Positions 1 through 7,893 of a stretch of DNA of 34,469 nt are shown here, in pieces. The DNA comes from JAHBXL01 sp038247555 (lineage in GTDB: Bacteria; Planctomycetota; Phycisphaerae; Phycisphaerales; UBA1924): the NCBI GenBank assembly GCA_038247555.1, contig JBBRUT010000024.1, positions 1 through 34,469 on the forward strand. Reading direction: 5' to 3'. Below the pieces are notes generated by a model. It saw only the letters and a list, made by a program, of their open reading frames with translations, was not told the DNA's origin and did no database searches. Made by a program: the position numbers and the translations under genes. Positions within the stretch are counted from its first letter, which is position 1. Every line of letters starts with the position of its first letter.

Positions 1-227
1 GGCATGATCTTCTGGAGGTCGCCCGCGGTGGCGGTGTCGAACTCGAGGCCGAGCTTGCCCTGCATGATTTCTTCCATGACGACTTCGAGGTCGGACCTGC
101 CCATACGGTCGACCATGGGGCGCGAGCCTTCCATGATCTGGACGAGCCGACGCTGGATGAGGGAGCACAGCTTGAACCGGCCGCCGTACTTGTTGACGAT
201 GGCATCGCTCTTGAGCGCTTCGATCAT
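1..227 (-). CDS. rpoZ: RNA polymerase omega subunit (partial, N-terminal 75 residues)
   Basis: Reading leftwards from ATG 227, the frame gives a protein beginning MIEALKSDAIVNKYGGRFKL, followed by a short Ile-Gln-Arg-Arg helix. This is the N-terminal pattern of the small omega subunit in planctomycetes: a short helix, then the Gly-Gly-Arg-Phe-Lys-Leu segment that contacts beta-prime. Omega assists assembly and stability of core RNA polymerase. The window edge cuts the gene after about 75 codons. An AGGAG lies about 11 bases before the ATG and supports this start. Family assignment is from motif memory and the C-terminus cannot be seen. Confidence 0.82.
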   Translation of the reverse strand, partial: MIEALKSDAIVNKYGGRFKLCSLIQRRLVQIMEGSRPMVDRMGRSDLEVVMEEIMQGKLGLEFDTATAGDLQKIM

Positions 228-744
228 GGGACGGGGTGCTCCTGAGAGGCGCGGGCTGGAATGGGCTCTGGGCCGCGGAGAGGCAAAGTCCTGCATCGTG
301 GCCGACAGAGCGCAGGAGAGAGGATAGGGGGGAGGGTGCCCCCGGGACAAGGCATTCCCATATAGAGAGGGGCGATTACAGCACCCGAAAAGAGGGGTAG
401 AATGAGTCAGGGTAGAGGTTCCCGCCCACGGAAGCAGCAGAACGGCCGGTTTGCAAGCTTGCCGGGCCAGAAAGCCGATCCAGTTCTCAGCTTGTGTCGT
501 ATGGATGGTTGCCGGTATGCTTGGGTGTCCGGGTCATGGACCAAGCCACTGTTCCGGCGGCGAGCACGGGAATGGGGATCGGGGCGGGGGATGGATGGGG
601 TGGGCCCTGCCCATCCGCCGGTGCTCTGGCAGATTGACATGATCGGATTGTCCGACTCGAGGCATCGCGCCATGGGTTGTCTGGGCTCCTTGGTATGAGC
701 CTGACCCGCGGCGTATCCGCGCTCGACATGCAGGAACGCAGCAC
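228..744. other. Non-coding stretch between rpoZ and the DUF3553-type gene
   Basis: No reading frame here has protein-like composition; overlapping frames on both strands look like shadows. Apart from the candidate rpoZ promoter it holds a 10-bp palindrome GCAAGCTTGC at 453-462 and a hairpin GGATGGG (593-599)/CCCATCC (610-616). Either could be a terminator or a leader structure for the flanking divergent genes. I cannot assign a role. Confidence 0.4.
321..350 (-). promoter_or_regulatory. Candidate sigma-70-type promoter for rpoZ
   Basis: On the minus strand, TTGTCC (complement of 345-350) and TATCCT (complement of 321-326) are separated by 18 bases, close to the -35/-10 consensus. Transcription would start near 314 and give a leader of roughly 85 bases before the rpoZ ATG. 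This rests on consensus matching only. Confidence 0.33.
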
Positions 745-747
745 GTG

Positions 748-1389
748 ATGACGACTACTCGGCAGTGGAGCTTCGGCGACCGTGTTGTCCATGCGCAGAG
801 GCCCGAATGGGGCACGGGGGTGATCGCCACCGCCGCGGCGGCGCAGCACGAAGGACAGCCGTGCCAGATGCTCACGATCCGCTTTGATCGCGCGGGGCTC
901 AAGACGCTGTCGACGGCGTTTGCCAACCTCCTGCCCGCCAACGAGGTGACGGTGGCGCACGCGAACGCGGCCGCCGCGGCCCGCGAGCGTGCCGAGACGG
1001 ATTCGGACCCGTTCGCCGCGGAGATGGCGACGCAGAGCACCGACCAGGTAAAGGAAGCGCTGACGCGCGTGCCCGAGGCGGCGCGGGATCCGTTTATGCC
1101 GCTGCCGGTGCGGATGAAGGCGACGTTCGATCTGTACCGGTATGGCAAGCAGGGTGGGGTGCTGCTGGATTGGGCGGCTGCGCAAACTGGGATAGCCGAC
1201 CCGCTGTCGATGTTCAGCCGGCACGAGCTGGAGCAGTTATTCGACCGGTTCACAATGAACCGCGACCAGCACCTGAAGAAGCTGGCGCTCGACTTCAAGA
1301 AGCAGGACGCCGCGGGATTGCAGAAGGTGCTGTCGGCGGCCCCGATCGGCGCGCAACAGGCGTTGCGCCGAATGGACGCGTTTCGTTGA
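748..1389 (+). CDS. DUF3553-type domain protein, function unknown
   Basis: A 213-residue soluble protein. Residues 7-62 match the DUF3553 pattern as I know it: Trp-x-Phe-Gly-Asp-x-Val-x-His, then Arg-Pro-Glu-Trp-Gly-x-Gly at 18-24, and a beta segment ending Ile-Arg-Phe-x-x-Ala-Gly-x-Lys-Thr-Leu near 44-54. This small barrel-like domain is found in planctomycetes and proteobacteria without a settled function. The rest is charged and helical, with no signal peptide or membrane segment. An AGGAA at 732-736 supports starting at GTG 745 or ATG 748; I chose the ATG. It is the first of three plus-strand genes, with a structured 257-base gap behind it. Confidence 0.72.
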   Translation: MTTTRQWSFGDRVVHAQRPEWGTGVIATAAAAQHEGQPCQMLTIRFDRAGLKTLSTAFANLLPANEVTVAHANAAAAARERAETDSDPFAAEMATQSTDQVKEALTRVPEAARDPFMPLPVRMKATFDLYRYGKQGGVLLDWAAAQTGIADPLSMFSRHELEQLFDRFTMNRDQHLKKLALDFKKQDAAGLQKVLSAAPIGAQQALRRMDAFR

Positions 1390-1426
1390 GTTGAGGCAAC
1401 AGCCCGCATCTCCGGCACGTTCGTGA

Positions 1427-1505
1427 GGACCCGCAATCGGGTCCAGAGTCTCATAGAAAGTCCCCCGCATCGCGGGGCTGGATGGTGCGGCCGTTTCAGA
1501 CGGCC
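1427..1505 (+). ncRNA. Three consecutive perfect hairpins: structured leader, small RNA or terminator cluster
   Basis: Three stems stand in 79 bases. GGACCCG (1427-1433) pairs with CGGGTCC (1438-1444) over loop CAAT. CCCCGC (1463-1468) pairs with GCGGGG (1472-1477) over a 3-base loop. GGCCGT (1489-1494) pairs with ACGGCC (1500-1505) over loop TTCAG. None is followed by a T-run, so they do not look like plain intrinsic terminators. They lie about 140 bases before the 97-residue gene and could be its 5' leader. No known RNA family was recognised. Confidence 0.35.
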
Positions 1506-1646
1506 AAGAACCTTGTTGGCATGGCTTGGCACGGCTCGCCGCGGCCCTCCGGCGCGGGTGTTGTTGTGTGGTCCTGCGTCGCACGCACATTCAAACGCGG
1601 GCGGCACTCAATCACAGACAAGACCCCTCGCCCCGGAGCCCAAGAC

Positions 1647-1940
1647 ATGAACGAGCAGGACTTCACCGCGAAACTCACCGACCTCATGCAGCAGCTTGAC
1701 GGGCTTCCCGATCCCGCCAAGGAGCAGATCCAGGCCCTTGCGCAGGACACCAAGGACCGTCACGCCCGGATGAAGAAGACGGTCAACGAGCTGCAGGAAG
1801 CGCTCGACTACCTGCGGCTGAGCGTGAAGTACCTGGTGTTTGATCTGGAAGCGACCCGCCGCGAGAACCAGTACCTCCGCAAGATGCTTGAGAGCAAGAA
1901 CAGCGGTGGTCAGGATCGTTCCCGCGACGATGCGGAGTGA
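1647..1940 (+). CDS. Small charged coiled-coil protein, function unknown
   Basis: A 97-residue acidic/basic helical protein, chosen from ATG 1647 because GGAG at 1634-1637 precedes it at good spacing. The longer upstream frame is rich in Arg, Gly and Pro and does not look like protein. Residues about 3-30 form a helix with Leu and Gln repeats; residues 30-85 show heptad-like Leu/Val spacing and look like a coiled coil. The tail is hydrophilic. There are no Cys pairs, signal peptide or membrane segment. I do not recognise a named family. It is followed at 190 bases by a good terminator, so it is probably the end of a transcription unit. Confidence 0.68.
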   Translation: MNEQDFTAKLTDLMQQLDGLPDPAKEQIQALAQDTKDRHARMKKTVNELQEALDYLRLSVKYLVFDLEATRRENQYLRKMLESKNSGGQDRSRDDAE

Positions 1941-2373
1941 TCCGGAGTCTCTGCTCCCGGCTACCGCTTGGCCCCCCGCCTCCCTGCCCCACGGTTTCGC
2001 ATAGACGAGTCTCTCCTGTCCGGCACACACCGCGATCGGCTCGACACACACACACACACCTCCGAGCCGGTCGTCTTCTTCGCGGCCCTGCGACACACAG
2101 GGTCGGCATGCAGCCCCTTTCCGAGCCCGGGCCGGTCTTACGACCGGCCCGTGTTCGTTTTTGCCCGCGTGTGGGCAGACGCGAACGGTTTCGGGTATAT
2201 CTGCGGTCTGTGCAAATGGACAGACGGAGCGGGAAGTGACGATGGAGAGGGGAGCAGTGGGGGGTTTGGGCGGGAGGTTCAGGCGGGAGGGTGGGGGGGT
2301 GGTGGAGAGCGGCCGCGGCCTAGACTGCCGACGGAGTTTGAGCAGCGCGGTGAGCGAACCCGGGAAGAACACG
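1941..2373. other. Non-coding gap with (AC)8 tract and terminator
   Basis: No credible gene. It contains an (AC)8 microsatellite at 2044-2059 and the terminator listed separately. The last 100 bases, before the lipoprotein gene, are purine-rich (G-runs near 2260-2310) and may hold its promoter, which I could not define. Confidence 0.45.
2128..2162 (+). terminator. Intrinsic terminator after the coiled-coil gene
   Basis: A perfect 10-bp GC stem, CGGGCCGGTC (2128-2137) with GACCGGCCCG (2142-2151), over loop TTAC. It is followed by TGTTCGTTTTT, a T-rich tract as expected of a rho-independent terminator on the plus strand. Confidence 0.65.
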
Positions 2374-2781
2374 ATGCGGATGCTGATTCAGTTGGTTGCC
2401 TGTGTGGTCCTCTGCCTCCCGCTTGCCGCGTGCACGGCCAGCGGTGTGAAGATGATGAACAAGACCGGCAAGACGCTGAACGTGGAGTATCTCCACCTGA
2501 AGAAGGATGGCACGCTGAGCGCGCCCTACTCGACGGCGGTGCTGGTGCCCGAGGGGCAGTTGAAGCACTTCCCGCCCATCGGCGATGGATATGTCGGCGA
2601 GCGGGTGCGGCTGCTGGTGGCCGATGCGCCCGACGTTCAGGGTCACTCGATCCTGCTGCATATCCCCGATGGCAAGTCCCGCGACTTCGATGTCGAGTAC
2701 ACGGCGGGGAGGCTTTTCATCCGCGAGTTCAAGAAGGGCCGCGACTGGTCGAAGACCGGTGACCCCGACTGGGGCGAGTGA
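2374..2781 (+). CDS. Small secreted lipoprotein, function unknown
   Basis: A 135-residue protein starting at ATG 2374, preceded by GGGAAG at 2362-2367. The N-terminus is a classic type II signal peptide: a Met-Arg start, a hydrophobic core, then Leu-Ala-Ala-Cys, which predicts lipidation of the Cys near residue 20. The mature part is a compact beta-rich domain with no Cys; it reads like a small periplasmic or outer-membrane-attached sandwich. No family was recognised. It is convergent with the trypsin-like gene, with 32 bases between stops. The longer upstream frame shows no protein character and would bury the signal peptide, so it was rejected. Confidence 0.7.
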   Translation: MRMLIQLVACVVLCLPLAACTASGVKMMNKTGKTLNVEYLHLKKDGTLSAPYSTAVLVPEGQLKHFPPIGDGYVGERVRLLVADAPDVQGHSILLHIPDGKSRDFDVEYTAGRLFIREFKKGRDWSKTGDPDWGE

Positions 2782-2813
2782 GCCGCTGTTCCATGTGCAC
2801 GCTGCTTCGGAAG

Positions 2814-3815
2814 TTACCGGCCCAGCTCTTGCATCGCCCAGAACGTGTGCAGGCCCGCAAGCTCCGTGCGCGAACTGCGCAGCCATGCGATCCCCGCGCG
2901 AAACAGTGTGCCGATGCACAGGTGCCCGTCCTGGGAGGCGTATCCCGCCAGGCAGGCGATCTTGGTTTCGTCGCCCTTCAACTCGATGGCCAATGGTGAG
3001 CCGCTCAGGCCCTTGACAAACGTCCCGGGCTCGGCCACAACTTCGACCGCATCGCGCATCACCAGGGGCTGACCGCCGCTCCGCGCTGCGTAGAGCCAGT
3101 AGTAGCACAGGCCGATCAGCTCGCCCGGGTCTGCGTCGTTCCAGAACCGCATCGGCGCCTGGAGCTGGTCATCGCGGCCGGTGCCCAGCACGTTCACCAG
3201 CTCCGGGATCGTGATCGACGGGGCGGAACCGTGTGCTGCGTTCGCGATGTCTTCAACCGGACAATCCAGTCGGGCAAGGCCGATGTCAAAGCCATCGCGG
3301 CTGACATCGGAGCGCGCGATGACCGGTGCGCGGATGACGCCGCTGCGGGTGGACACCTTCACAGTCTGGCCGACCTCGGGGAGGCAGTGTGCCGCGGTGA
3401 TCACACCGAACTGCTGAAGGCCCTGGGCATCGCCCCAGGTCGCCAGCGCGGTGGCCTGGCCGCCATCGACGCCGAACGAGACTTTGCGGACGGAGATCTG
3501 CTGGCTGATATCCGTGGGAATCATCAGGCACAGCTTCCGTCCAAGGACGCTGGTCCAGATCGGCAGGAACTCCGGCAGGCGCGGCTCTCCCGCGGGCAGT
3601 TTGCCGCGAACGCGCGGCTTGGAAGCGACGATCAACCGGATGGCGATCTCCGGCTCGGGCTCGCCGCCGCGGATGCGCGGTCCCACGCCGATGCCCAGCA
3701 GGTTGTGGTGCCGGCGCGAGAGCCGGCGGAAGTGATGCTCAAGCTGCGATCGCAGCTCGGGTTCTTCCGGCGGCGCGTAATCGAGCGCAACCGGAGCAGC
3801 TTTAGACTTGGCCAT
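2814..3815 (-). CDS. Trypsin-like serine peptidase (S1 fold), cytoplasmic form
   Basis: A 333-residue protein with a full chymotrypsin-type triad. His is in Thr-Ala-Ala-His-Cys at 140-144 (H143), Asp is in Phe-Asp-Ile-Gly-Leu-Ala at 176-181 (D177), and Ser is in Gly-Leu-Ser-Gly-Ser-Pro at 269-274 (S271). Residues 20-65 form an N-terminal module with the motif Gly-Ile-Gly-Val-Gly, as in bacterial trypsin-like proteins that carry an extra N-terminal domain. There is no signal peptide, unusual for a trypsin-like enzyme, so it may act inside the cell or leave by another route. GGAGG sits about 6 bases before ATG 3815. The upstream lipoprotein gene ends only 14 bases away, so the two are almost certainly co-transcribed. 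Substrate unknown. Confidence 0.8.
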   Translation of the reverse strand: MAKSKAAPVALDYAPPEEPELRSQLEHHFRRLSRRHHNLLGIGVGPRIRGGEPEPEIAIRLIVASKPRVRGKLPAGEPRLPEFLPIWTSVLGRKLCLMIPTDISQQISVRKVSFGVDGGQATALATWGDAQGLQQFGVITAAHCLPEVGQTVKVSTRSGVIRAPVIARSDVSRDGFDIGLARLDCPVEDIANAAHGSAPSITIPELVNVLGTGRDDQLQAPMRFWNDADPGELIGLCYYWLYAARSGGQPLVMRDAVEVVAEPGTFVKGLSGSPLAIELKGDETKIACLAGYASQDGHLCIGTLFRAGIAWLRSSRTELAGLHTFWAMQELGR

Positions 3816-3829
3816 AATGCCTCCGGTGC

Positions 3830-5053
3830 TTAGCGACGAGTTGGGATGGCGGGAGCAGGGTCGGCATCTGCCGGATCACCCTTGTTGATCGGGATCAGTG
3901 AAGTGTCGCCACCGAGAGCGAGGAATCCGCGGCCCTCCGGCATGGGACTGCCGATCGCAAGCCCGGCTGATTTCACGTCCTCAACGTGGACGATGGGGAA
4001 AACCACGCCGCGATAGCCAATGGCGATCGGACGTTCATACGTGCGGCGCAGGCTGACGGAGCCTTCCGCTGCGCTGACAAACTTCAGGTTCACGCCGGGC
4101 GTGGATGACGCGAGCGAAGCAGCGAGCTGCTTGTTGAGTTCCTCCGCGGCCTGCTGCGGGGTCATGGACACCTCGGTGCTCGTTGGTGTTGCGTCGCCGC
4201 CCGCTGCACCCCCGCCAGCGCCCGCGCCTGCGCCTGCGCCCGAGCGAGCAGCCGGCAGCCCTTCCGGAACTGGCAGCTTGACGTTCAGTTGGCCACCGCG
4301 GGACTTGGAGTCATACACCGAGACATCGATCACTCGCGCGTAGTACACCTCGGTGATGAGGCGGATGTATCCCACGGCTTGGCCTTTGGTCGAGTCGCTC
4401 ATCAGCGGCGCGAACATCTTCTTGGCAAGATCATCAACGTGGGTCTTCCGCCCGTCCGCGGCCTGGTAGCGGGCGAGCACCGTGGCCACCGGCAGGCCGC
4501 ACGATTCGGCGACGGGGATGCTGACCTTCACCTTCTTGTTCTTGGTGAACCCCGCTGCGAGTCCGACCTGCACCGCCTCGACGGGGATCAGCGCGGAAAG
4601 GTCGCCCTTGGAGTACGTCGCCGAGAGAAACTCGGGGAAACCGACAAGCCGGAGGCGCGTGGCATCGCCGCCGGTCCATACGCCCGCCGGGTTGGTGGGC
4701 TGGGGCGCGCTGGTCAGGTCCGTCCGATCGAGCACCGTCGCGGGGAAGGCTGCGCGTGCGTTGTAATACGCCGCGAGCTGCGTGTTGAGGTTGACATGAT
4801 CCAGTTGCACACCGATCGGCAGGAAGCCACTCTTGCCAGAAGCGGTGTCCACCGATTCCAGAGTCTGCATCTCATCAGCGGTCACCAGATAGACATCCCC
4901 GATCTGCACATCCTCCCGCGGCGGGAACACCGGGACAATCTGCATCTCGCGCAGCGCAAGGGACCACTCCCTCGCGGCATAGCCGCGTGGAATCTCGGCG
5001 CAGCTGGCGGCGAACACGAGCACGATCAGCATGACGATGAAACGCGTAGGCAC
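3830..5053 (-). CDS. Lipoprotein paired with trypsin-like peptidase
   Basis: A 407-residue protein read from GTG 5053, chosen because GGAGGG lies 7 bases upstream and because it places a hydrophobic signal right at the start. That signal ends Phe-Ala-Ala-Ser-Cys, a lipobox-like site, so a lipid-anchored exported protein is likely. The mature domain is alpha/beta with many short strands; near residues 280-305 there is a Gly/Ala-rich linker (Gly-Ala repeats), then a C-terminal beta domain. No family was recognised. It is the first gene of a two-gene unit with the peptidase (14-base gap); the product may be a partner, inhibitor or substrate of that enzyme, which is inference. Confidence 0.68.
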   Translation of the reverse strand: MPTRFIVMLIVLVFAASCAEIPRGYAAREWSLALREMQIVPVFPPREDVQIGDVYLVTADEMQTLESVDTASGKSGFLPIGVQLDHVNLNTQLAAYYNARAAFPATVLDRTDLTSAPQPTNPAGVWTGGDATRLRLVGFPEFLSATYSKGDLSALIPVEAVQVGLAAGFTKNKKVKVSIPVAESCGLPVATVLARYQAADGRKTHVDDLAKKMFAPLMSDSTKGQAVGYIRLITEVYYARVIDVSVYDSKSRGGQLNVKLPVPEGLPAARSGAGAGAGAGGGAAGGDATPTSTEVSMTPQQAAEELNKQLAASLASSTPGVNLKFVSAAEGSVSLRRTYERPIAIGYRGVVFPIVHVEDVKSAGLAIGSPMPEGRGFLALGGDTSLIPINKGDPADADPAPAIPTRR

Positions 5054-5423
5054 GGCGAACCCTCCAGAGAAGAAGAGCGCACAGGACGGCGTATGCCGCC
5101 CAGAGAAGTGGAGCGAAACAGTTTGCGGCGATCGGGGCTGGACAACGAAACGGACAGCGCAACTCACGAGCGATGGCGCACATCAATGCGTGACGACAAC
5201 CCGGTGGTCACGCTCGCACATTCGCTTACATGATGATGTGGCGCGATCGCTGCCGTCAAGCGCAGTCTTGCGGAATTGACAAAATAAGAATACGCAACGC
5301 AATGTCACGGCCGGAGGCCGACCGATTCAGGGTGCCGTCTTCATAAGAAAGCAGCAATGCTTGCTCAGATGTGTGGAGTTTGGCGCGTCAATCCTCACAT
5401 CGGTGGAAATGCCCGGCGATTCA
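5054..5423. other. Non-coding gap between pheT end and lipoprotein start
   Basis: No credible gene on either strand. It is more AT-rich near 5270-5300 than its surroundings, which suits a promoter for the leftward lipoprotein gene: on the minus strand TTGACG occurs near 5255, but no good -10 follows. A small hairpin CGGCC/GGCCG (5308-5320) lies on the pheT side and could help end pheT transcription, though without a T-run. Confidence 0.4.
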
Positions 5424-7550
5424 TCACGCCCGCAGTTCCGCCCCAAGCTCCGACTTGGCCTTCTCCACGATCGTTGCGACCTGCGGGTCGACCTCATCGT
5501 GCCGGAGCGTCCGCTTGTCATCGCGGAATCGCAGCCGCAGGGTGACGGACTTCTTGCCTGCGCCGACCTGCTGGCCGCGGAATGCGCCGACAAAGCTGCT
5601 GGATTCCAGCAGCGGCAGCTTGAGAGCGCCGACGAGCTGCTCGATCTTTGCCCACGCCGTCTGCTCGGCGACAACGAACGACAGGTCGCGTTCGATGGCG
5701 GGGAACTCGGGCAGCGCGTGCACCAGCGAACGCGGCGGGAAGAGCGCCACCAGCTCATCAAGGCCCACTTCCGCAATGGCCACTGGCCGGGCCAGGTCGT
5801 GCTGCTTCTGCACCGGCGCGCTGAGCAGGCCGATCAACCCTGCACGCTTGCCGTTGATGATGACGCCGGCGCATGAGCCCGGCTCATATGCGGGCATCGG
5901 GGACTGCGCGGCCGGCTCGAACTCGACTTTCGTCTGCGCGCCGCCGAGCGCGCGGGCCGCGGCTTCGATGGTGCCGCGGATCAGCCGGATCGCGGCCTGC
6001 TTCTGCTCGGCCGCCTTGCCGCCCGCGGGGAAGCACGCATCGGCCGCGAGCGCGAGGTTGCGGCGCTCGACTTCCTTCCCGCCCTGCTGCGCGAAGACGG
6101 CGGAAAACTCAAACAGCCGCACGCCACCATCCCCGTCACCCTCGACGCCGCCATCCTGATTGCGACGGCGACAAGCAAGCAGGCTGGGCAGCGCGCTGGG
6201 GCGCAGCACGGGGTCGGCCTTGCGGCGCTCATCGCACACCCGCAGTGACTCCATTCCCGCGGGAAGGAACGCCGCGGCGTCCTTTTCCGACAAAAAGGTG
6301 AAGGTGATCGCTTCGTAAAAGCCCAGGCCGGTGAGCACATGGCCCAGCGCCCGCGCGGCGGATTCGGAGTTCTGCGGGGGCCGCACACGCACCCCCACCT
6401 TGTCGTGGATAGGGAGCTTGTCGAGGCCGCGGATGCGGGCGATCTCTTCGATCAGGTCGATCTCGCGCTCCAGGTCGGGCCGGTGCGCGGGGACGGTGCA
6501 CAGCAGCGATTCATCCGGTTGCGGTGCAGAGGAGATCTCCAGCGCGGTGAGCACACGGGCGATCTCCGCGCTGGGAACTTCGTGCCCGAGGATCGCCTTG
6601 ACGCGAGATGGCCGCAGGCGGATCGCCGCGAGCGGCTTGGGCTCCACGCCCGCGCGGATGAGGCCGCCCGGCGACGCCGCGCAGGGCGCGAGTGTCCCGC
6701 CGCCGAGCTTGACGATCAAGCCCGCGGCGCGCTGTGCGGCCCGCTCGATTGTTCGCGGATCGACAAGTCGCTCAAATCGGTACGACGCATCGGTGCGGAC
6801 GTTGAACCGCCTTGCTGCGCGGCGGATGGTGACCGGGTCCCATGTTGCCGCCTCCAGCAGGACATCGGTCGTTGCGCTGGTGACCTCTGTGTCCTTCCCG
6901 CCCATGACACCGGCAAGTGAGATCGCGCGGCCGTTGTCCTTGGTGTCGGCGACAACCAGTTCATCGCCATGGAGGGTGATCGTGCGGCCATCGAGCAGGG
7001 CCAGCCTCTCGCCCTTGCCGGCGTAGCGGACGATGAGCCGTGCGCGCTCGCCTTCGGCGGCGACGGCGTTCAGGTCAAAGACATGGGTGGGCTGGCCGAA
7101 CTCGAAGGCGACGTAGTTGGTGACATCAACGATGTTGTTGATGGATCGCTGGCCGACGGCTTCGAGCGCATCGACAAGCCACTTGGGGCTGGGGCCGACT
7201 TTTACGCCGCGGATCACCTGCGCGGTGAACAGGCGGCAGACATCGGTCGCGCGGTTGTCGACCGCGGCGGAGGTGGCGGCATCGGCACCGCCGGTGGGTG
7301 TGGATTCGGCGGGTTTGGGGAGCCGGAGTCGGCGGCCGGTTGCCGCGGCGATCTCGCGGGCGAGGCCGAGGTGTGAGAGGCAGTCGCCGCGGTTGCTGGT
7401 GACCTCGACATCGAGACGGACATCGCCGTTTGGGAGTTCTTCGGCGGTTTCGATGGGGAAGCCGACGAAGGTGAGCGTTTCCTCAGCGCTGTCCGCGGTG
7501 ATGGTGGCGGGTTCGAGGTACTCGTTGAGCCAGCGAACGGAGATCTTCAT
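5424..7550 (-). CDS. pheT: Phenylalanine--tRNA ligase beta subunit, short form
   Basis: A 708-residue protein recognisable as PheT, which with PheS attaches phenylalanine to tRNA-Phe; the beta subunit carries the editing site. The N-terminus (Lys-Ile-Ser-Val-x-Trp-Leu-Asn-Glu-Tyr) runs within 50 residues to the conserved Asn-Arg-Gly-Asp-Cys-Leu motif at 53-58. In longer bacterial PheT about 110 residues, the OB-fold tRNA-binding domain, lie between these two points and are missing here. B3/B4 editing and B5 regions follow, then the catalytic-like module. A ferredoxin-fold anticodon-binding domain occupies about 611-708 (Pro-Glu-Phe-Pro-Ala-Ile-x-Arg-Asp-Leu-Ser). pheS is not adjacent. No strong ribosome site precedes ATG 7550, and the upstream DNA is a G/C-run tract. 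Confidence 0.93.
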   Translation of the reverse strand: MKISVRWLNEYLEPATITADSAEETLTFVGFPIETAEELPNGDVRLDVEVTSNRGDCLSHLGLAREIAAATGRRLRLPKPAESTPTGGADAATSAAVDNRATDVCRLFTAQVIRGVKVGPSPKWLVDALEAVGQRSINNIVDVTNYVAFEFGQPTHVFDLNAVAAEGERARLIVRYAGKGERLALLDGRTITLHGDELVVADTKDNGRAISLAGVMGGKDTEVTSATTDVLLEAATWDPVTIRRAARRFNVRTDASYRFERLVDPRTIERAAQRAAGLIVKLGGGTLAPCAASPGGLIRAGVEPKPLAAIRLRPSRVKAILGHEVPSAEIARVLTALEISSAPQPDESLLCTVPAHRPDLEREIDLIEEIARIRGLDKLPIHDKVGVRVRPPQNSESAARALGHVLTGLGFYEAITFTFLSEKDAAAFLPAGMESLRVCDERRKADPVLRPSALPSLLACRRRNQDGGVEGDGDGGVRLFEFSAVFAQQGGKEVERRNLALAADACFPAGGKAAEQKQAAIRLIRGTIEAAARALGGAQTKVEFEPAAQSPMPAYEPGSCAGVIINGKRAGLIGLLSAPVQKQHDLARPVAIAEVGLDELVALFPPRSLVHALPEFPAIERDLSFVVAEQTAWAKIEQLVGALKLPLLESSSFVGAFRGQQVGAGKKSVTLRLRFRDDKRTLRHDEVDPQVATIVEKAKSELGAELRA

Positions 7551-7823
7551 GGTCGGGGAGGGTAGGGGAGAGGAGAGTTGTGGGGGGTGATGGGGAGGGG
7601 GGAGGGGTGTGGAGTGAACGCGTAGGTGCGGGGGAGGGCTGGCGGGTCTTTCCTACTTCTGTTGCCGCCCCGCGGCCAAAGGCGAGCAGCAGCTTCGCGA
7701 GGCGTCCTCGGCAATCCTTGATGAGCGGCCGCGGCTCGAAGTGCTGCGCGCTGGATGCCAACATGGGGGCGATCACTGTGCTGGAGGTGGGGCAGAGTCG
7801 GCTTGTGGAGGTGGCGAAACTCC
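7551..7823. other. Non-coding, G-run-rich stretch upstream of pheT
   Basis: Seven G-tracts of three or more lie on the plus strand between 7555 and 7607, a quadruplex-capable pattern; the pheT leader RNA is correspondingly C-rich. A 13-base word CTTTCCTACTTCT at 7648-7660 recurs at 7880-7892 at the inner edge of the DUF559 repeat. This hints at a decayed second repeat edge. No supported gene. Confidence 0.4.
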
Positions 7824-7887
7824 GAGATCCTCACCCGCAGGGGGAGGTCCCGCCGCAGGCGGGGGAGGGGGCAACTTGCCTTTCCTA
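7824..7887. repeat. Left inverted repeat of the DUF559 unit (two hairpins)
   Basis: It holds two stem-loops: CCTCACCC/GGGGGAGG (7829-7847, one A-G mismatch) and CCCGCC-GCA-GGCGGG (7849-7863). A conserved 24-base edge at 7864-7887 follows. That edge is identical, in inverted orientation, to 8434-8457 on the other side of the DUF559 gene. The second stem has a different sequence in the two copies but pairs perfectly in both. Confidence 0.8.
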
Positions 7888-7893
7888 CTTCTT

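Noticed and set aside
402..698. Overlapping small frames between rpoZ and the DUF3553-type gene
   Set aside because: Both strands give Arg/Gly/Pro-rich translations with no ribosome site or family pattern.
2044..2059. (AC)8 tract as a phase-variation switch
   Set aside because: It lies between genes, after one stop and far from the next start, and is not in a spacer or coding frame that would be switched.
7483..7776. Minus-strand 97-codon frame overlapping the pheT start
   Set aside because: The first part looks mildly protein-like, but it runs into G/C-tract DNA and pheT coding sequence; no family or ribosome site.
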